Notes: generated by a model from the letters alone, not told the origin. Numbered from the stretch's first letter, positions 21,921 through 34,140 are shown. The stretch is 64,000 bases of DNA from Dryococelus australis (GCA_029891345.1 CM057000.1:139732163-139796162), one strand, 5' to 3'. Program-made: numbers and translations.

Positions 21921-22470
21921 ATATTATAATTTATAATTAAAATATTGGTAAAACATTAATTTAACGAAAAATTAAATACTTGTATGTTTACAAAAGTATG
22001 AAAGGCTTGTGATACATGGGATATTAAGGAAATAACTAAATACGTCATACATGGGGTGATTTTTTAAAGGTTTGATTCAAAAAGTGTGAAAATCCGCGAA
22101 TATACTATTAATATATACGTTACAAATTCGCGAGTTCAATGACAGGTTTCTTCAAATAGCTGTATCCCAAAATATACACATTGGGTGGCTTCAGCAGAAA
22201 AATTATTAACAGAAAATCCAGAGATTGTAGAAAAATTTAACACAAACTCAACATGATTGACAAGTAGCTTAATTAACAAAACAACAAATAGCGGCCTTCT
22301 ACCATCCACCCCCGCCCTCATTTGAAAATACACAACACCACGACACAGATTATCTAACACCTATTAAAATTGACACAACAGAACACAAGTACACTAACAC
22401 AAACGAAATCACCACAGAACCTACATACGAGAATTCACCACTAGCTTCCCCACTTCAGACACAACAGAAC
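21921..22470. other. upstream flank of the retrovirus-like element
   Basis: AT-rich. An H-like terminus fragment (ACAAATTCGCGAGTTCAATG) lies near 22125. The A-rich composition of the retroelement begins at about 22200, so its leader may start there. I could not find an LTR, or a matching copy downstream of env. Confidence 0.4.
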
Positions 22471-23463
22471 ATGGCAAACCCACCACCAATCAATGTCATC
22501 GTCCAACAGCCTATGTCAGTTAATAAATTCTCGGGCGATGGTAGCGAAAAATGGCCCGAATTCTTAGAGCAATACAACCACGCTGCAGAGAACAATAACT
22601 GGGATGAGACAAAGAAATGCAGTAGCTTAAATGCGCCATGTCACAGGATCCGCGAAACACGCATTAGAAAATTATCTTGGCAGACACATGCTGGACAAGC
22701 TACCTGGAATGACATTGTGAATTAAATAAAAAATACATTTTCCACACCAACGAATGAGAAATACTTGAAAAGCTTACTCTACACTACCAAAAAAAAAATT
22801 GAATGAATGTGCACAAAAGCATATTGAAAATCTATTATTTTACAGGAGAAAATATAACCCCAACATCACAGACACAGACTGCATCAGCATTGTATGGCGA
22901 TCACTCCTTCCGTCTATCGCGGAAAAATTGTCGGCCTAAAGAACAACACAATCGAAGACATACTCATGAATATTCAAAGAGTAGATGTCGGGCTATTTCA
23001 GTACAACCAGGCGATCACGGGACAACAGACTCACTCAGACACAGACTCACTAAGAGCCGAAATAGTGAAATTAAAAGAGAAAATCTCCAACTTGACATTA
23101 CACCACAAAAAGCTTTTTACATACAAAAATCCACAAAGACCCAATAACTCACATACACCACAGTACCACAAATACAACAAATACACCACAGTACCACAAA
23201 TACAACAAATACAATCGAAACCAACGACCCATTGTTGTAGTCAACGAATATGTACAAACTTCAAAAAATACTACAACCTCCACCAAGCCAACCGAAAACT
23301 GCCACAAAATGGTAACTTTCACTCAAACCACTTCAGGGCAAACCCTACACAACAAACTAATGCCCAAATTAAAAATAAAACAAGGCAAAAATTCAATCCC
23401 ACCAACAAATACAACCAACACAAAAACTCCTACACCACAATTACAGACAGGCAGGCTCCTTAA
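22471..23463 (+). pseudogene. gag: gag remnant
   Basis: The first open piece (22471-22725) contains VNKFSGDG, EKWPEFLEQY and NNNWDETK, resembling the start of a Ty3/gypsy capsid domain. A frameshift near 22618 breaks it. A further piece (22894-23463, 189 codons) has a Leu-rich helix (LRAEIVKLKEKI) and then a long Asn/Gln/Thr/Lys-rich tail. I see no CCHC zinc knuckle. Another A-rich opening continues to about 23690. Confidence 0.65.
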
Positions 23464-24660
23464 GTCATGTGAGGAAAAACCAGAAAAAACACACAAGGAC
23501 GACAATAGGTACTCCCAACATGCAAACAAAAGAAATACAAGACCAATTAGGGACAAAAATACCGAACCCATGAAAAATAAGAAGAGCGAACATGTTCAAC
23601 TAGACATCAAGGTGAGATGTTTAATTAATGCCTATGAGGCGCTATTTAACAAGAGTGTACCCAACGCATACATATTCGGATATTACTAAATTTAACGCCC
23701 GACTAGAAAACTTTCAGCTGCCACAGAAAGAAGAAGTTCAAGATAAACATAAGTTTCCCAAACATGAAAACAAAGATAACAGGTTGTCAGTCATTGTGTT
23801 TAAGGGAATTAAATGCAGGTCAGGAGTGAGCAAGGGTAACTCTGACACCTCACACAAGGACACTGCTTCATGTAATCAAAACATGGAGCCCGCGAAAGCT
23901 GAGAACATAAACATCACGGAAGCAGTGGTGCATGCCAAGGTCGGACCCAGAGAATGTACAAATTAGAACGATCGTGATGTCAGCACACGCACGGCCTTCA
24001 TAGGACCGGGGTTTCTGGTGGTCATGACATGTGTCCTATGGATCTACCAATGTCACCGAGCCAGGGAATGCCCAGTTTTCCCAAATCAAACACAGTCATT
24101 GAACACAAATATACATGAATAGTTTAGAAAGTTTAAAAGACATTTCGGTACGACAATAGTAAAAGTGTGCATCCCTCAGGCGGAAAGTAACAACATATCA
24201 TGACACTCTTAACACCAACACGGAAAACTGTGGCAGTGATGAAATGCGAAAGCAGGAGCTGAGCCAAAGATCCGAGTCACATTCCTAAAACAAACATGCC
24301 CCTCTAATCAGCAAGGATGAATGTTGCGTAAGCTATGCGTAAATGTGAATGACACACATTTGTGTTCGAATTGCGGGCAGATCATATAATGTGTTGCTGG
24401 ACAAGGAATGCTCGCTATCATGCATAGCAACAACACTCTTACATAAACACAAGAGGCAACCAGTCACAGAACAGTTCATACTAGTGGATACAACTACAGA
24501 TATAGACATACCCAAGTAATAATGAACATGAATAGTAATATAGCAGGGTATAATTTCAACCAGGACTTCCTTTAAATACATAATTTGTAATTAGATATAA
24601 TATTGGGAGTTGATTCTATAAAAAAAAAAAAAGGTATGAAGTGGTGCTAATACTGTCCAA
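23464..24660 (+). pseudogene. gag-pol junction and protease region, badly decayed
   Basis: Short A-rich openings (23309-23689, 23628-23966) and, at about 24340-24600, broken frames in the place where a retropepsin would lie, ending in a piece that reads DIILGVDSI near 24595-24620. The canonical Asp-Thr/Ser-Gly was not located. Confidence 0.4.
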
Positions 24661-24662
24661 AG

Positions 24663-26352
24663 ATGCTATTTATGTATATGCTTACCAACAATAAAGACAT
24701 AATTGAAATGCCTATTAACACTAACCAAGTGTACTGTGACACAAACAATTGCATTGAATATTATATAAATAAAATACAATCTATGGAAAACCCCCAGGAC
24801 AACACTGCACTAGGCAGCATAAACGAAAACCTACCCATAAACAAAAAAGCACAACTCAAAGAGTTACTCGAAAAAAACAGAGATTGTTTCGTGACCAACA
24901 TAACCAAATTAAAACAAATAAAAAATTACGAAATTTAACTTGAATTTACCAAAAATAAACCCATACATACACACCCATATCGAATAAATCAGCAATTATG
25001 AGAACAAGTACTCGAATAGATACAACAAATGCTCGATTGACACATAATCACACCTTCTGATTCCCCTTACACCGTGCCGACCCTAGTTATAAAAAAATGC
25101 CAAGGATGCATATGCTTTCTAACAGATTTTCGACTTCTCAATTAACACTTAAAGAACATACAATACCTCATCCCCAGAACCAAAGATATAATAAACACAC
25201 TTCAGAATTCCAATTCATTTGATCCATTGACATGTTTAGCAGATTCTACGCCATTCCAGTAAGGGAACAAGATAAGGAAAAACAAGCTTTTTAGCATTGA
25301 TGGCATTGACTTATATGAGTATGCTCGTATGCCAATGGGGTTGGCGACAAGCCCTAATTACTTTCAAAATTTTGTAGATATAATGTTTGGGCAAATAAGT
25401 TGGAACATGGCAGTAGCCTATAGAGATTATATTTTTATCATAGGCAACACATTTGAGGAACATCTACACAATATCAGTAAAGTCATGGACAGATTATGCA
25501 AATACAATGTAAATATTAACACAAAAATGCCACTTCGCATATCAGGAGATCAAAATTCTGGGTCACTACATTACACTGGAAGGGATCCGACAGTCCCTGA
25601 GAAAATCGAAACAATCAAACAAATGGCACCACCCAAAAACATAAAATAACTGCAAACATTTTTAGGAGTAACTTCATATTTACGAATATACGTTCTAAAC
25701 TATGCAAAAATCGCCGATCCGCTTACAGACCTTATAAAATAATCCAACAAATTCCAATGGACACAAGCACAGCATCAGCCATTTAAGGACCTTAAATCAA
25801 CTTTAATAAAACACCCCATCCTACCGAAATTCCAAGAAAACAGACACACTTTATTGGCCTGCGACATGTCTCAGACAGCTGTAGGAGCCGTCCTTATGCA
25901 GGAGACAGCGGGAAGTAAAGAGCGCAGCATTATAGTATTCACACAAAAAACTCTCACTAAATGAAAGGAAATGGTCGGCAATGAAACGTAAGCTGTCGGA
26001 TATTAAATATTTTGTTAATTATTTTTAACTATACTTATATGGGAAAAAATTTACCATTGAAACATATTATGCCGGCCTAAGATAGTTAAAGACAATGGAC
26101 GAACACAATGTAAGGAACCAAAAGCTAGTGATAGCACTAGTGGAGTATGATTTCAAGGCAAAAATTGTAAAAGGAAAACTAAATACACTCGCTGATGCAA
26201 TGAACGGAATACCAACTACAGGCAAAGAGGAAACAACACAAATATATATAGAAAACCAACATCACACAATCAAAAAAGAGTACATTACATGCACATTCTA
26301 TTACACAGCCCTCGCCGAATCCTTGTTACAGAATACCTATAAAGCAGGATAA
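24663..26352 (+). pseudogene. pol: pol remnant: reverse transcriptase and RNase H
   Basis: Linker piece 24663-24938, then RT fragments in several frames. 25329-25649 carries MPMGLATSPNYFQ, the region before the active site. The YxDD box is YRDY (25419-25430), so the second catalytic Asp is lost. Downstream are LQTFLGVTSYLR and PLTDLIK (about 25650-25740, with stops). The RNase H start, LACDMSQTAVGAVLMQ, has its Asp at 25863-25865. 26095-26352 holds the RNase H end (VKGKLNTLADAM). At least six stops or shifts interrupt the chain. Confidence 0.8.
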
Positions 26353-26874
26353 TTATAACAAAGTATTACAAAATAAATAATTAATAATTGGTAAGAGATT
26401 AAACCTATTATTAAACCTGACTTGGGTACAAATGACAAAGCATGTATAGTAAAAATGATAACAAACTAGGAATATTTGCCTTTGCATGCTATTGCAAAGA
26501 TCATAACCACCTTATGTCAGGTAAATTTCGAAATTAATATGGAAGACCACACTTACAAAATCAAATCCACATATAATGATCCACAGCTGAACTGTAAAAT
26601 TATCATTACAACAAACGACTCCACACCATACTATCACCACATTTACATTCACAAACAAGAATGTATCAAAATCAAAGACAACACACACATGTTTCTGGCA
26701 CCCATTAACACAACACAAACCCCATTCCTGACAGAATATGCGAAATACCCACATATTACCCAACTAAATACAGCCTTTACAGACCCACAAAATGCAACAC
26801 AAAAATACACACGTTCAGCATGAAGATACGGCATTACTGAGAATGGCGAAATATATATTAAATTACACACACAG
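26353..26874 (+). pseudogene. pol spacer between RNase H and integrase
   Basis: A 115-codon open piece (26476-26823) is rich in Thr, Asn, His and Ile and sits where errantiviruses have a linker. A stop near 26821 precedes the integrase finger. The minus-strand openings here are shadows of the A-rich strand. Confidence 0.5.
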
Positions 26875-27615
26875 ATGTGGGAAAAATGGTCAACTCTCGT
26901 ACCGCAATACTACATCCGGAAAATCATTACAGCACATCACAATGCCTTACTAGGCAGAGGACACTTCGGCCAGTACAAAACCTTACAGAAAATTAAAAAT
27001 CAGTACTACTGGGACACAATGGCTAAATATGTTAAACATTACATAAAAAACTGTCCCACCTGTCCAAAAGTGAAACATACCGAACAGAAACCTATATGCC
27101 TTATGACCCCAACTGAAGCTCCGCCTTGATTCCACTCTTGGGGTCTCGATGTGAAAACACCTCTTCAAACAGCGGCATTCGGCAAAAAATACATTCTTGT
27201 CATGACTAAGTTTTTTTCACATTATGTAGTAGCCGAACCCGTCAAAGCAATTTACGCAAAAACTTGTGCCAATTTCATTAAAGAAGTCATACTTTGGTAT
27301 GTGTGCTCCAAGTCAATTTTAACAAATTGTGGCACATCCTTTAATAAAAATATGATTGTGGAACTATTTCAGAAGCTACAAATCGAAAAGTTACAAACCA
27401 CATCGTACAACCCAGCTTGTAATGGGCTGACTGAACAGGTAAATAATATTTTATCAGAACAATTGACAGCCTGTGTGAACAAAGACCATGCACACTGGGA
27501 CGAATACGTCCTGTACATAGTCTTCAGTTACAACTCCACAGTAAATAGAAGTACAAAATCTCACGATTCTTTCTTTTACACGGTATTGAAGCAGTCCAGC
27601 CAAGTCACATTATAG
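26875..27615 (+). pseudogene. integrase remnant
   Basis: 26875-27129 has an HHCC finger: His22 and His30 (with GHFG), then CPTC at residues 60-63, followed by an in-frame stop at 27127-27129. The core continues in the same frame: WGLD with the first catalytic Asp at 27148-27150. The second acidic position is Asn (TNCGTSF, 27325-27327) instead of Asp. The Glu of NGLTEQ is kept at 27433-27435 with the normal 35-residue spacing. The copy is inactive because of both the stop and the Asp-to-Asn change. Ends at 27615; readable C-terminal domain not seen. Confidence 0.85.
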
Positions 27616-27967
27616 CACACGCATTTTCGCAGCGAGCTGCTGACTGGTGTGAACAGCTAAACAAGCACACATAAGCCCACAGTAACCTACAAAACAACAA
27701 AAATTAATTTTTGATAGAAAATGTTGTCCCAACGATCTTAAAATAGGACAATACGTATAGGTAAAAACCCATGCAAGACAGAAAGCTCAAAATTTTAAAT
27801 ATCATGGTCCTTACAGGATCCACAATATTCTAAGGCCTTCTACGATTTCAATCGATATGAAGAAAAGGGGACAGACAAACATTTACATGGTTAACACACA
27901 GAACATCAAACTCACAAATTTCAGAAACTAATACCAACATATATGTTACAGATCAATTACCACTGAA

Positions 27968-29729
27968 ATGGGGACGAAAGAAATTGGAGTTTTGCTGCTA
28001 GTAGTCCACATAGCATCGGCATCCACTGGGTACATTTGTTCAAGACCCACAGCAGGGTCTATTTTGAACAGCTTTCACCAGACATCTATCACGAAGAAAC
28101 GAGTCCCCTGGTATACACCATACTGCTGCACCAACCAGTCACGAAGAAACGAGTCCCCTGGTATACACCATACTGCTGCACCAACCAGTTGTGCCCAGCA
28201 ACGTCGAGGTGTGGTCCACCAAGCCTGTGCCCCAAAGAACAGCACAGTTTGTAAGAATTCAGACCACTTACTCAAATTCTTTAATGAAACATCACAAGTC
28301 TGAAGTTGCCTTGTCTAATAAAGTTAGACGTGGAATTACCTTCCTCAGAGATGTCACAACATGGTGTTGGGACATTCTCACAGCGCATCACCTGAGATCC
28401 ATCCTGGCCAATGAAGAATCCCTTGCAATGCAAATTAATGAATTAGACAATAATGTTATCACCTCAAATAAGATTCTCAAACGATTCACAGCATGACACA
28501 AATAAAAACTCAGTTAGAAAATAAAATAAATTCTCTAAGCAATAACATAGGAGTCATGTCGCGTCAAATAAATAATCATAATAAGGAAATAGAATCCTCC
28601 CTCATTCAATCGCAATTGTTAACGAGTATGGTGCTGGAAATTGTAAACAATATTGTTAATGAGTTTAGAAATAATACGTACATCCAGCAATGCCAGCAGA
28701 AAATTTTATCCTTACACGAAGTAATAAAAGAACTATTAACAAAGGATCTTTATCAATTACAAGAGCAAGTATATGGACTAGGGACTAGGGTTAGAATTAA
28801 GCATACCCATTAAAGACATCTTGAAATATTATACATTACCCCTAACTGAATGCATGCTCTCACCAACTCAAATGATAATAAAGATACAAATTCCTTTACT
28901 ACACATTAAGAGTTCGTGGCAATTCTTTAGAGCCACAACTCTCCCGTACAAATATCACAATGAAACATGCATTGGGAACCCCAACAAACATTGATATAAA
29001 AACAAAAGAAACATGATAAATTTACAATATGCTGGAATAAGCCAAAAACATATATTTTATTTCCAAGCAACTAATCGATACGCCGCAAACCAATTGCTTA
29101 AAGGCAGCAATCCACTTTAATGATTTACAAAGTTTATTTAAATAGTGTAAATTTCAATGCGAGCCTAGTAATTCATTATCAATCCCGGCTATCGAACCCC
29201 ACCATTACGTAGTTACTAATGCTCCAGGAGAATTAGTAGAAAAGTGCAGCAATAAAACTTTAAGTAAAATAATTTACAACCCCCAGGTAGGGACTATGGA
29301 ATTTCAAGTACCATGTGGATGCGAAACTACTTCCAACAAAGTTACTGTCATTAAATCAACACATATTTGTGACTTAAAGAGCCCTAAACTAGTTATTTCG
29401 CATACAATCTTACATGTGCAATGGCTCAATAACAATTAATTTGAAGTGCAGCAACTCAAAGCCAGTGACGGGATCTCATTCTATTCTGTTAACAACCTTA
29501 TTAATAGAAAACGAAAATTATACATGCAGAAATGCCTAACATACATTACACAGAAAGAACGTTGTATTTCCGCCAAACACGCATGTTCTCCCTGTTAATG
29601 CAGGAACACTATAAATATTTCAGTTTCACCACAACTATTGTCTTGATTTTAGTGCTAGCAGCAATCTACTATAAGTTGATTAAAATAACTGTGCTAATGA
29701 ACCACATGATGCTGGCAGCACACCCGTAA
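27968..29729 (+). pseudogene. env: env-like glycoprotein remnant
   Basis: Starts with a signal-peptide-like leader (hydrophobic residues 7-19, GVLLLVVHIASAS). A 50-bp duplication breaks the frame. A later piece (28191-28496) has a basic KVRRG site followed by ITFLRDV, resembling a protease-cleavage site and fusion-peptide start. 28493-28813 is a heptad-rich coiled coil (LENKINSLSNNI). Broken frames follow. The last piece, 29532-29729, has a membrane anchor (residues about 31-47, TTTIVLILVLAAIYY) and a short tail. The layout matches insect retroviral/baculoviral-F-type fusion proteins. Not functional as it stands. Confidence 0.7.
28089..28188 (+). repeat. 50-bp tandem duplication inside env
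   Basis: Two identical 50-bp units (starts 28089 and 28139; TCACGAAGAAACGAGTCC). Because 50 is not a multiple of three, the frame shifts after the duplication. The identity of the units suggests it is younger than most of the other damage. Confidence 0.95.
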
Positions 29730-29730
29730 G

Positions 29731-31150
29731 CTGGCGGAAATTGCAAGGGGACACGTAGTCCAGTATTCCAATTGTGCTCAAAAATTGTTATTTGGTTCAG
29801 CAAAGAGAAGTTAGTTTCACATTTGAGCACAATAAAGGAGAACCAAGGAAGTACAACTAGCAGACCTAACTTTGTCAGGTCTTAAGTTCAAGGCTGTTAT
29901 AAATTTCTAAAAGGTAAAGACAAAGAAAGCACTGGATGCATACAGATTTTCAGATATCTGTTACCTTGTAATGAGTTATCAGGTTTGCTATGATAATAGA
30001 GAAATATGGGCTTTATATGTATATAAATCGACTGGGTGTGATAAAGAATTTTCCCACTCAAAGCAGGCAGGGTGCGTGCAAAGTTGCAGAGCGATGGTAA
30101 ATTATAGCCTACAGCGCAACCAAGGTGTACAAACTAAAAGCACAGTGGCCTCAGTTGAAACTGACGGCAGATTAAGGCACATATCGTCCACAGCGCGCAG
30201 CAGCAGACGTGCACAAAACTACTGCAGTAGAATTGAACAGCCCTAGAGAGCTCTAGATGTCACTTTCCAAGCCGCGCGGTGAGAACACCATAGATATTGT
30301 ATTGGGGCCCCCGAAAGTGTATATTACTTAAGTTTTACTCAATGTTATTTTATAGAAATGTAAATATAAAGTTATTGTTTTCTAAAGTCTGTCAAAATGA
30401 CACACATTTCCTTACCAAGAGAGTAATGGTACATTGTATATACCCAAACTAGTCTGTAAAATATCACTTTAGACACCAGATGGCAAATTATGATTAATGT
30501 TGCATAGTAACCATATCCAGAAAGTTTACTACAGTGATATTCAACAAAAGTACTGCATATCACAAGGCCCTATTGCAGAATCTTGTGTTCCATAAGCGCG
30601 CAAAACTTTTATTGCGTGTTCGATGCTGGGTTTTAAGCATTTTCAATTTCTTTCAGAGGAGTTTCACTATATTAATGGATTCGAGCACATCCACACCCAT
30701 CCAAAAGAACCAACACGAAACAATAGGGGCCATAAGTTAGTTAGGTGCCGGCACGAAACATAGTACGATCACTGTGGTCACATAAAATACACAAATCAGA
30801 ATTCCGATGTATAATAGGAAAACATTTATTGTAATAATTTTGTACTAACTATAAGAACAACGAATTATATATGATTGATAATGTAAATAATAACTGTAAT
30901 AGCACATATAATGAGTAAGTATACACAAGTGGAACCAGTCTTCGGACATTATATATATATATAGTAGTGTGACTAGATACATTGTTCGAAAAAGTGTAAA
31001 ATTCATGTATCCTAATAGCCAGAAGTATGCAAATAACAAAACTAATTCTTATATATTTTAATAATATTTGAAACATTAACAGAAGCAAGAAAAAGGTTTA
31101 GCATTGCCATTATTATAAGGTTGCCATTTCTGTAAGGCATGCCAGACACT
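29731..31150. other. flank of the retroelement, unassigned
   Basis: 29731-30370 might contain the remains of a 3' LTR, but I find no partner repeat upstream of gag. 30370-31150 is AT-rich with a short (TA)n at about 30950-30963. No gene recognised. Confidence 0.4.
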
Positions 31151-31760
31151 TCGTACCTGACATCACCTTAGGGAGTCGCCGTTATGGGGGGAGAAAAAAA
31201 AGAGTTTTTAGTCAGCTCTTTCCGGTGGGCTCCACTGCTATCACCAGGGATGGCCGCCCATGCAACTTCCACATTGCCTTCCTGCGCCGCCCGCCTGACC
31301 TGACCTAGCCAATCCCCCGCACTGTTCAACCCCAGTTTCCAGGCGAGGGCGCGTGGTCGCTCCTGAAAAGCGGGAGGAGGGGGGGGAGGAGGTTGCTGCG
31401 GCTGGCCTCTGCAAGGGTTGCAAGCTGCGAGATGAGGCAAGGCAACGCGACCTCGGCCAGCCGTACCCTTGTTGTATCAAACAAATTCCTGGGGATCTAG
31501 CGTGATGTCAGGAATGGAGTATACAAGCTCGGATCAATGGCAGCTCCGGGTGCCACCTTACCTGCCGTCGCCGGAGGCGCTGCCTGAGTCCTGCTAGACG
31601 AGAGGGCCACATCCAGTGGTCCGACTTCACCTCCTGGCGAGCCCGCCGTCGAGAGAGCTTCAACGACACTTCGATGTCCAGAGGTTAAGTATATATTCGC
31701 TGGTAGGGCGACTGAATGCATGTTTGAGCTCGGGACTTGTGAAGGCTTTTAATATATATC
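31151..31760. other. GC-rich, CpG-containing patch
   Basis: Clearly GC-richer than its surroundings, with a G/A-rich tract at about 31370-31395 and several CpGs. Minus-strand openings (31168-31480, 31497-31721) are low-complexity Pro/Ala/Arg-rich and have no domain I know. It could be an LTR, a promoter-like CpG patch or an unknown repeat; I cannot decide which. Confidence 0.35.
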
Positions 31761-32050
31761 CGAGCAGAGTATCGCCTTGCTAGGTAATGTTACTTGTAAA
31801 TGATTAAAGTCATACGCACATTTTGAATAGTTATTTAAAAAATCCTGATTCATATTGCTGAATATCTATTTCTTTGATATTGACTCATTAAATGCCTACC
31901 TGAGGCGTAATTGTTTTGTTATTATAGTAAAATAAACGTAATAGTTTGTATATGGAGTGCTTTCCGTCTAGCTACCCTTATCCCCCTAGTTAATGGATGA
32001 CCTGATCACTCAGGACGGGCCACAGTAATATGCACTATCGTTGTTGGATT
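31761..32050. other. unassigned AT-rich
   Basis: Nothing recognised. Confidence 0.4.
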
Positions 32051-32054
32051 ATTT

Positions 32055-32515
32055 TTAAAGTCGCGTACCTCAAATGTTTGTCCGCGAATCATGGACGTTC
32101 AGTATCGGACTACTTTATTCTGATCGGCCCAGTCAAATAAGAACTCGTTTAATCACATAGACACGCGGCCAATAACTAAGAGACCTGAAAAGTTCGCGAG
32201 TTCTATGACCTGCAGGCTAGACTCTATAGTCTTATGTACAAATATGCCGATGTCAACTGTGCATTGGTTGTCTGCTGTCACAGTGGAAGGCGACAATTGG
32301 ACCAGCGTTCTCCAGGAGGTGTCAAACACTGTTTGGACCAATGGTTAAAGTTATAAAAGCACACATGTTTGGAATTTTAGCTCGTCCCAAAATGAATCCG
32401 CGAATTCTTCAGGTCACTACCAATAACTAAAGGAAGTTGTGGTTGTGTACTTGGGATATTGAGGTCTAGCATGGCCATAAATATTTTCGCGAAAAACATC
32501 TTTTCCCAACCCATA
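32055..32515 (-). mobile_element. MITE family I2 split by H
   Basis: Reverse-oriented I2. CGCGAATCATGGACGTTCAG and TCTGATCGGCCCAGTC lie left of the H copy. AAATATTTTCGCGAAAAACATCTTTTCCC lies right of it. The H insertion is bounded by an 8-bp duplication of I2 sequence (CCAATAAC). Confidence 0.7.
32177..32419 (+). mobile_element. MITE family H inside I2
   Basis: Complete H: TAAGAGACCTGAAAAGTTCGCG to CGAATTCTTCAGGTCACTA. Perfect 8-bp flanks CCAATAAC at 32169-32176 and 32420-32427. Interior ATGCCGATGTCAACTGTGC matches the other H copies. Confidence 0.9.
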
Positions 32516-32639
32516 GGTAAACCCCTGTGCGATGAGAACACTGCTTCGACTATCAAGACCTCGATTTCAAGAACCATCCGAATATCTACACTCCACTCTA
32601 AGTACAGTCGGTATTTTTTTTCTGAACCTATGAAGCTTG

Positions 32640-32876
32640 ATGTTTAGGGGCATATGTTTTTCGTGAAATAGATTCCAGGACAAGTTGTGTTCCAAAAAAC
32701 TTCAGTTCAGAACCAATTTTGTGGTTGGACCACTTGAATTGTTAGGCGTCCTATCTGTCCGCGAGTCAAAGACCGTCAGTACCAGAGGAAACATGATTAT
32801 GATAGGCTCGAGCATCTAACAGACACTCTTCTCGTAAAGACAAGCAAACAATAGCCAGAGGAATACTGCAAGTGTA
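32640..32876 (-). mobile_element. partial MITE family I2
   Basis: Reverse I2: TTTTTCGTGAAATAGATTCC, GGACAAGTTGTGTTCC, GTGGTTGGACCACTTG and GTCCGCGAGTCAAAGACC. The right side is cut by, or adjacent to, element J. Confidence 0.6.
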
Positions 32877-32884
32877 CACATAGG

Positions 32885-33167
32885 TAGAGCCACGAGTATT
32901 TCGCGGATTGACTTGTCAGCAGGCTAGACTTCGCTGTCATCTATACACTCCAGACACTATCGTATGCTTATTGGTTGCTGCGATCTAGTGAGGCCTTTGC
33001 ACAAGGCTGTTCAACGCTCACGCACACTACTTCTTCCTGCTTGTTACTGGCTCATAGTTAATGGGGCGTGGCTAAAGAATTCCCGCCCAATCACAACATT
33101 AGGAGAAATTGACAAGTGTTTGAAGTCTACCGACACCGAATAAATTCGTGAAATACTCGTTGCTCTA
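32885..33167 (+). mobile_element. MITE family J (hAT-like)
   Basis: Ends TAGAGCCACGAGTATTTCGCG and GTGAAATACTCGTTGCTCTA are good inverted repeats. Flanked by a perfect 8-bp duplication CACATAGG (32877-32884 and 33168-33175). No second full copy in the window; 45475-45740 may be a distant relative. Non-coding. Confidence 0.85.
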
Positions 33168-33237
33168 CACATAGGATATTGAAGTCTACCCTCCACATAG
33201 AGCTTTTCGCGGAAAACAGGTGCACCCTATTGATGCG
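33168..33237 (-). mobile_element. I2 terminal fragment
   Basis: GAGCTTTTCGCGGAAAACAGG (33200-33220) matches the I2 right end, in line with J having inserted into an I2 copy (compare 32640-32876 on the other side). Confidence 0.5.
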
Positions 33238-33661
33238 TAAAGGCTGTTCACCATAAAGTGAGCACTTTTAAAATCAACCTTAGAAAAAATTTAACTGCCT
33301 TTGCCTGCATATATTTTAACAGACGCACTGAGTGACTTGGTCCCAGTAAAGTTGGTTACGATGAATTGAAAGTAGTTCCATATCTAAATGTCGAATAAAA
33401 ATGGTTAGGTAACCATTTTAAATAACTTAAATTATATCTTTCACTTTCTGGAATTTTATGCATCGAAGTGTAAAAATGATCAGATAAGTAAAATAATAAT
33501 TTTTTCAACATTTTCACAGTTTCACTTGACCGACGCTTGAATAAAGTGATGAAGCCCATGTCAATGTTAATTTTACATAAGGCAGAAGAATACACATCCT
33601 GCATACAAGAATATCTCAAGCCGGGCTTTCAAATGTGCTCATTTACCGTGAACAGCCTATA
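33238..33661 (-). mobile_element. MITE family A2
   Basis: Reverse A2: left TAAAGGCTGTTCACC, right CCGTGAACAGCCTATA. Interior CCAGTAAAGTTGGTTACG and CGAAGTGTAAAAATGATC. Full length (~424 bp). Confidence 0.8.
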
Positions 33662-34136
33662 CCTGAGCAGATTTCTCAGAAGCTTATGCCAGACGTTAGC
33701 GAGGTCATGTGCAACGCTAGCCTCGGAATCGAGGCCTGGGATCGATTGGGAAGCGCGCATCAGTTAACTAATGACGAAATGGATGGCTTGCAGTCGCGGG
33801 ACGCTAATACAATTCCCGGCTGCGGGGTGTTTATCTCGTCGGCAGCCGGCGAACCGAGCTGGTCCGTCCGCCGGCGATGCAGGTCAACTGCGCCCGGGGA
33901 TTCAATACGTGGTTTCTCCCATTAACGAGGCTACGCGGAAGGACTTCCGTGTGGGCGAAGAGGCTCATTCTACACGTTCTTGTGCTCCCATATGGTGGGT
34001 AACACATGCTATGTGGGGAAACGTAATTCTGATGGCGAACACAATATTATTTCACTACGTCATGTAATTAAAATCATTAAATATACACCCTGTTACATTA
34101 TAAATTACAAAACACTTTACATTTTACGTAAATACC
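33662..34136. other. unassigned, GC-rich left half
   Basis: 33690-33930 is CpG-containing and GC-rich with overlapping openings in two frames (33537-33925). The first opening begins inside the A2 element, so it is not a gene. The remainder is AT-rich. Confidence 0.4.
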
Positions 34137-34140
34137 TTAA

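Larger units (their letters stand above)
22200..29730 (+). mobile_element. decayed env-bearing Ty3/gypsy element (errantivirus-like)
   Basis: Plus-strand order is gag-like, protease region, reverse transcriptase, RNase H, integrase with an HHCC finger, and an env-like glycoprotein with a signal peptide and membrane anchor. This is the layout of insect errantiviruses. The coding strand is strikingly A-rich compared with the flanks. Every gene has stops or frameshifts and key catalytic residues are mutated. No LTR pair, primer-binding site or polypurine tract could be identified, so the ends are approximate and the copy may be truncated. Non-autonomous and ancient. Confidence 0.85.

Noticed and set aside
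29770-30370. 3' LTR of the retrovirus-like element
   Set aside because: No matching copy upstream of gag could be found by eye; a dot-plot is needed before calling it.
31168-31721. GC-rich patch as a host gene first exon
   Set aside because: Openings are Pro/Ala/Arg-rich low complexity; no domain or splice signal persuasive enough.
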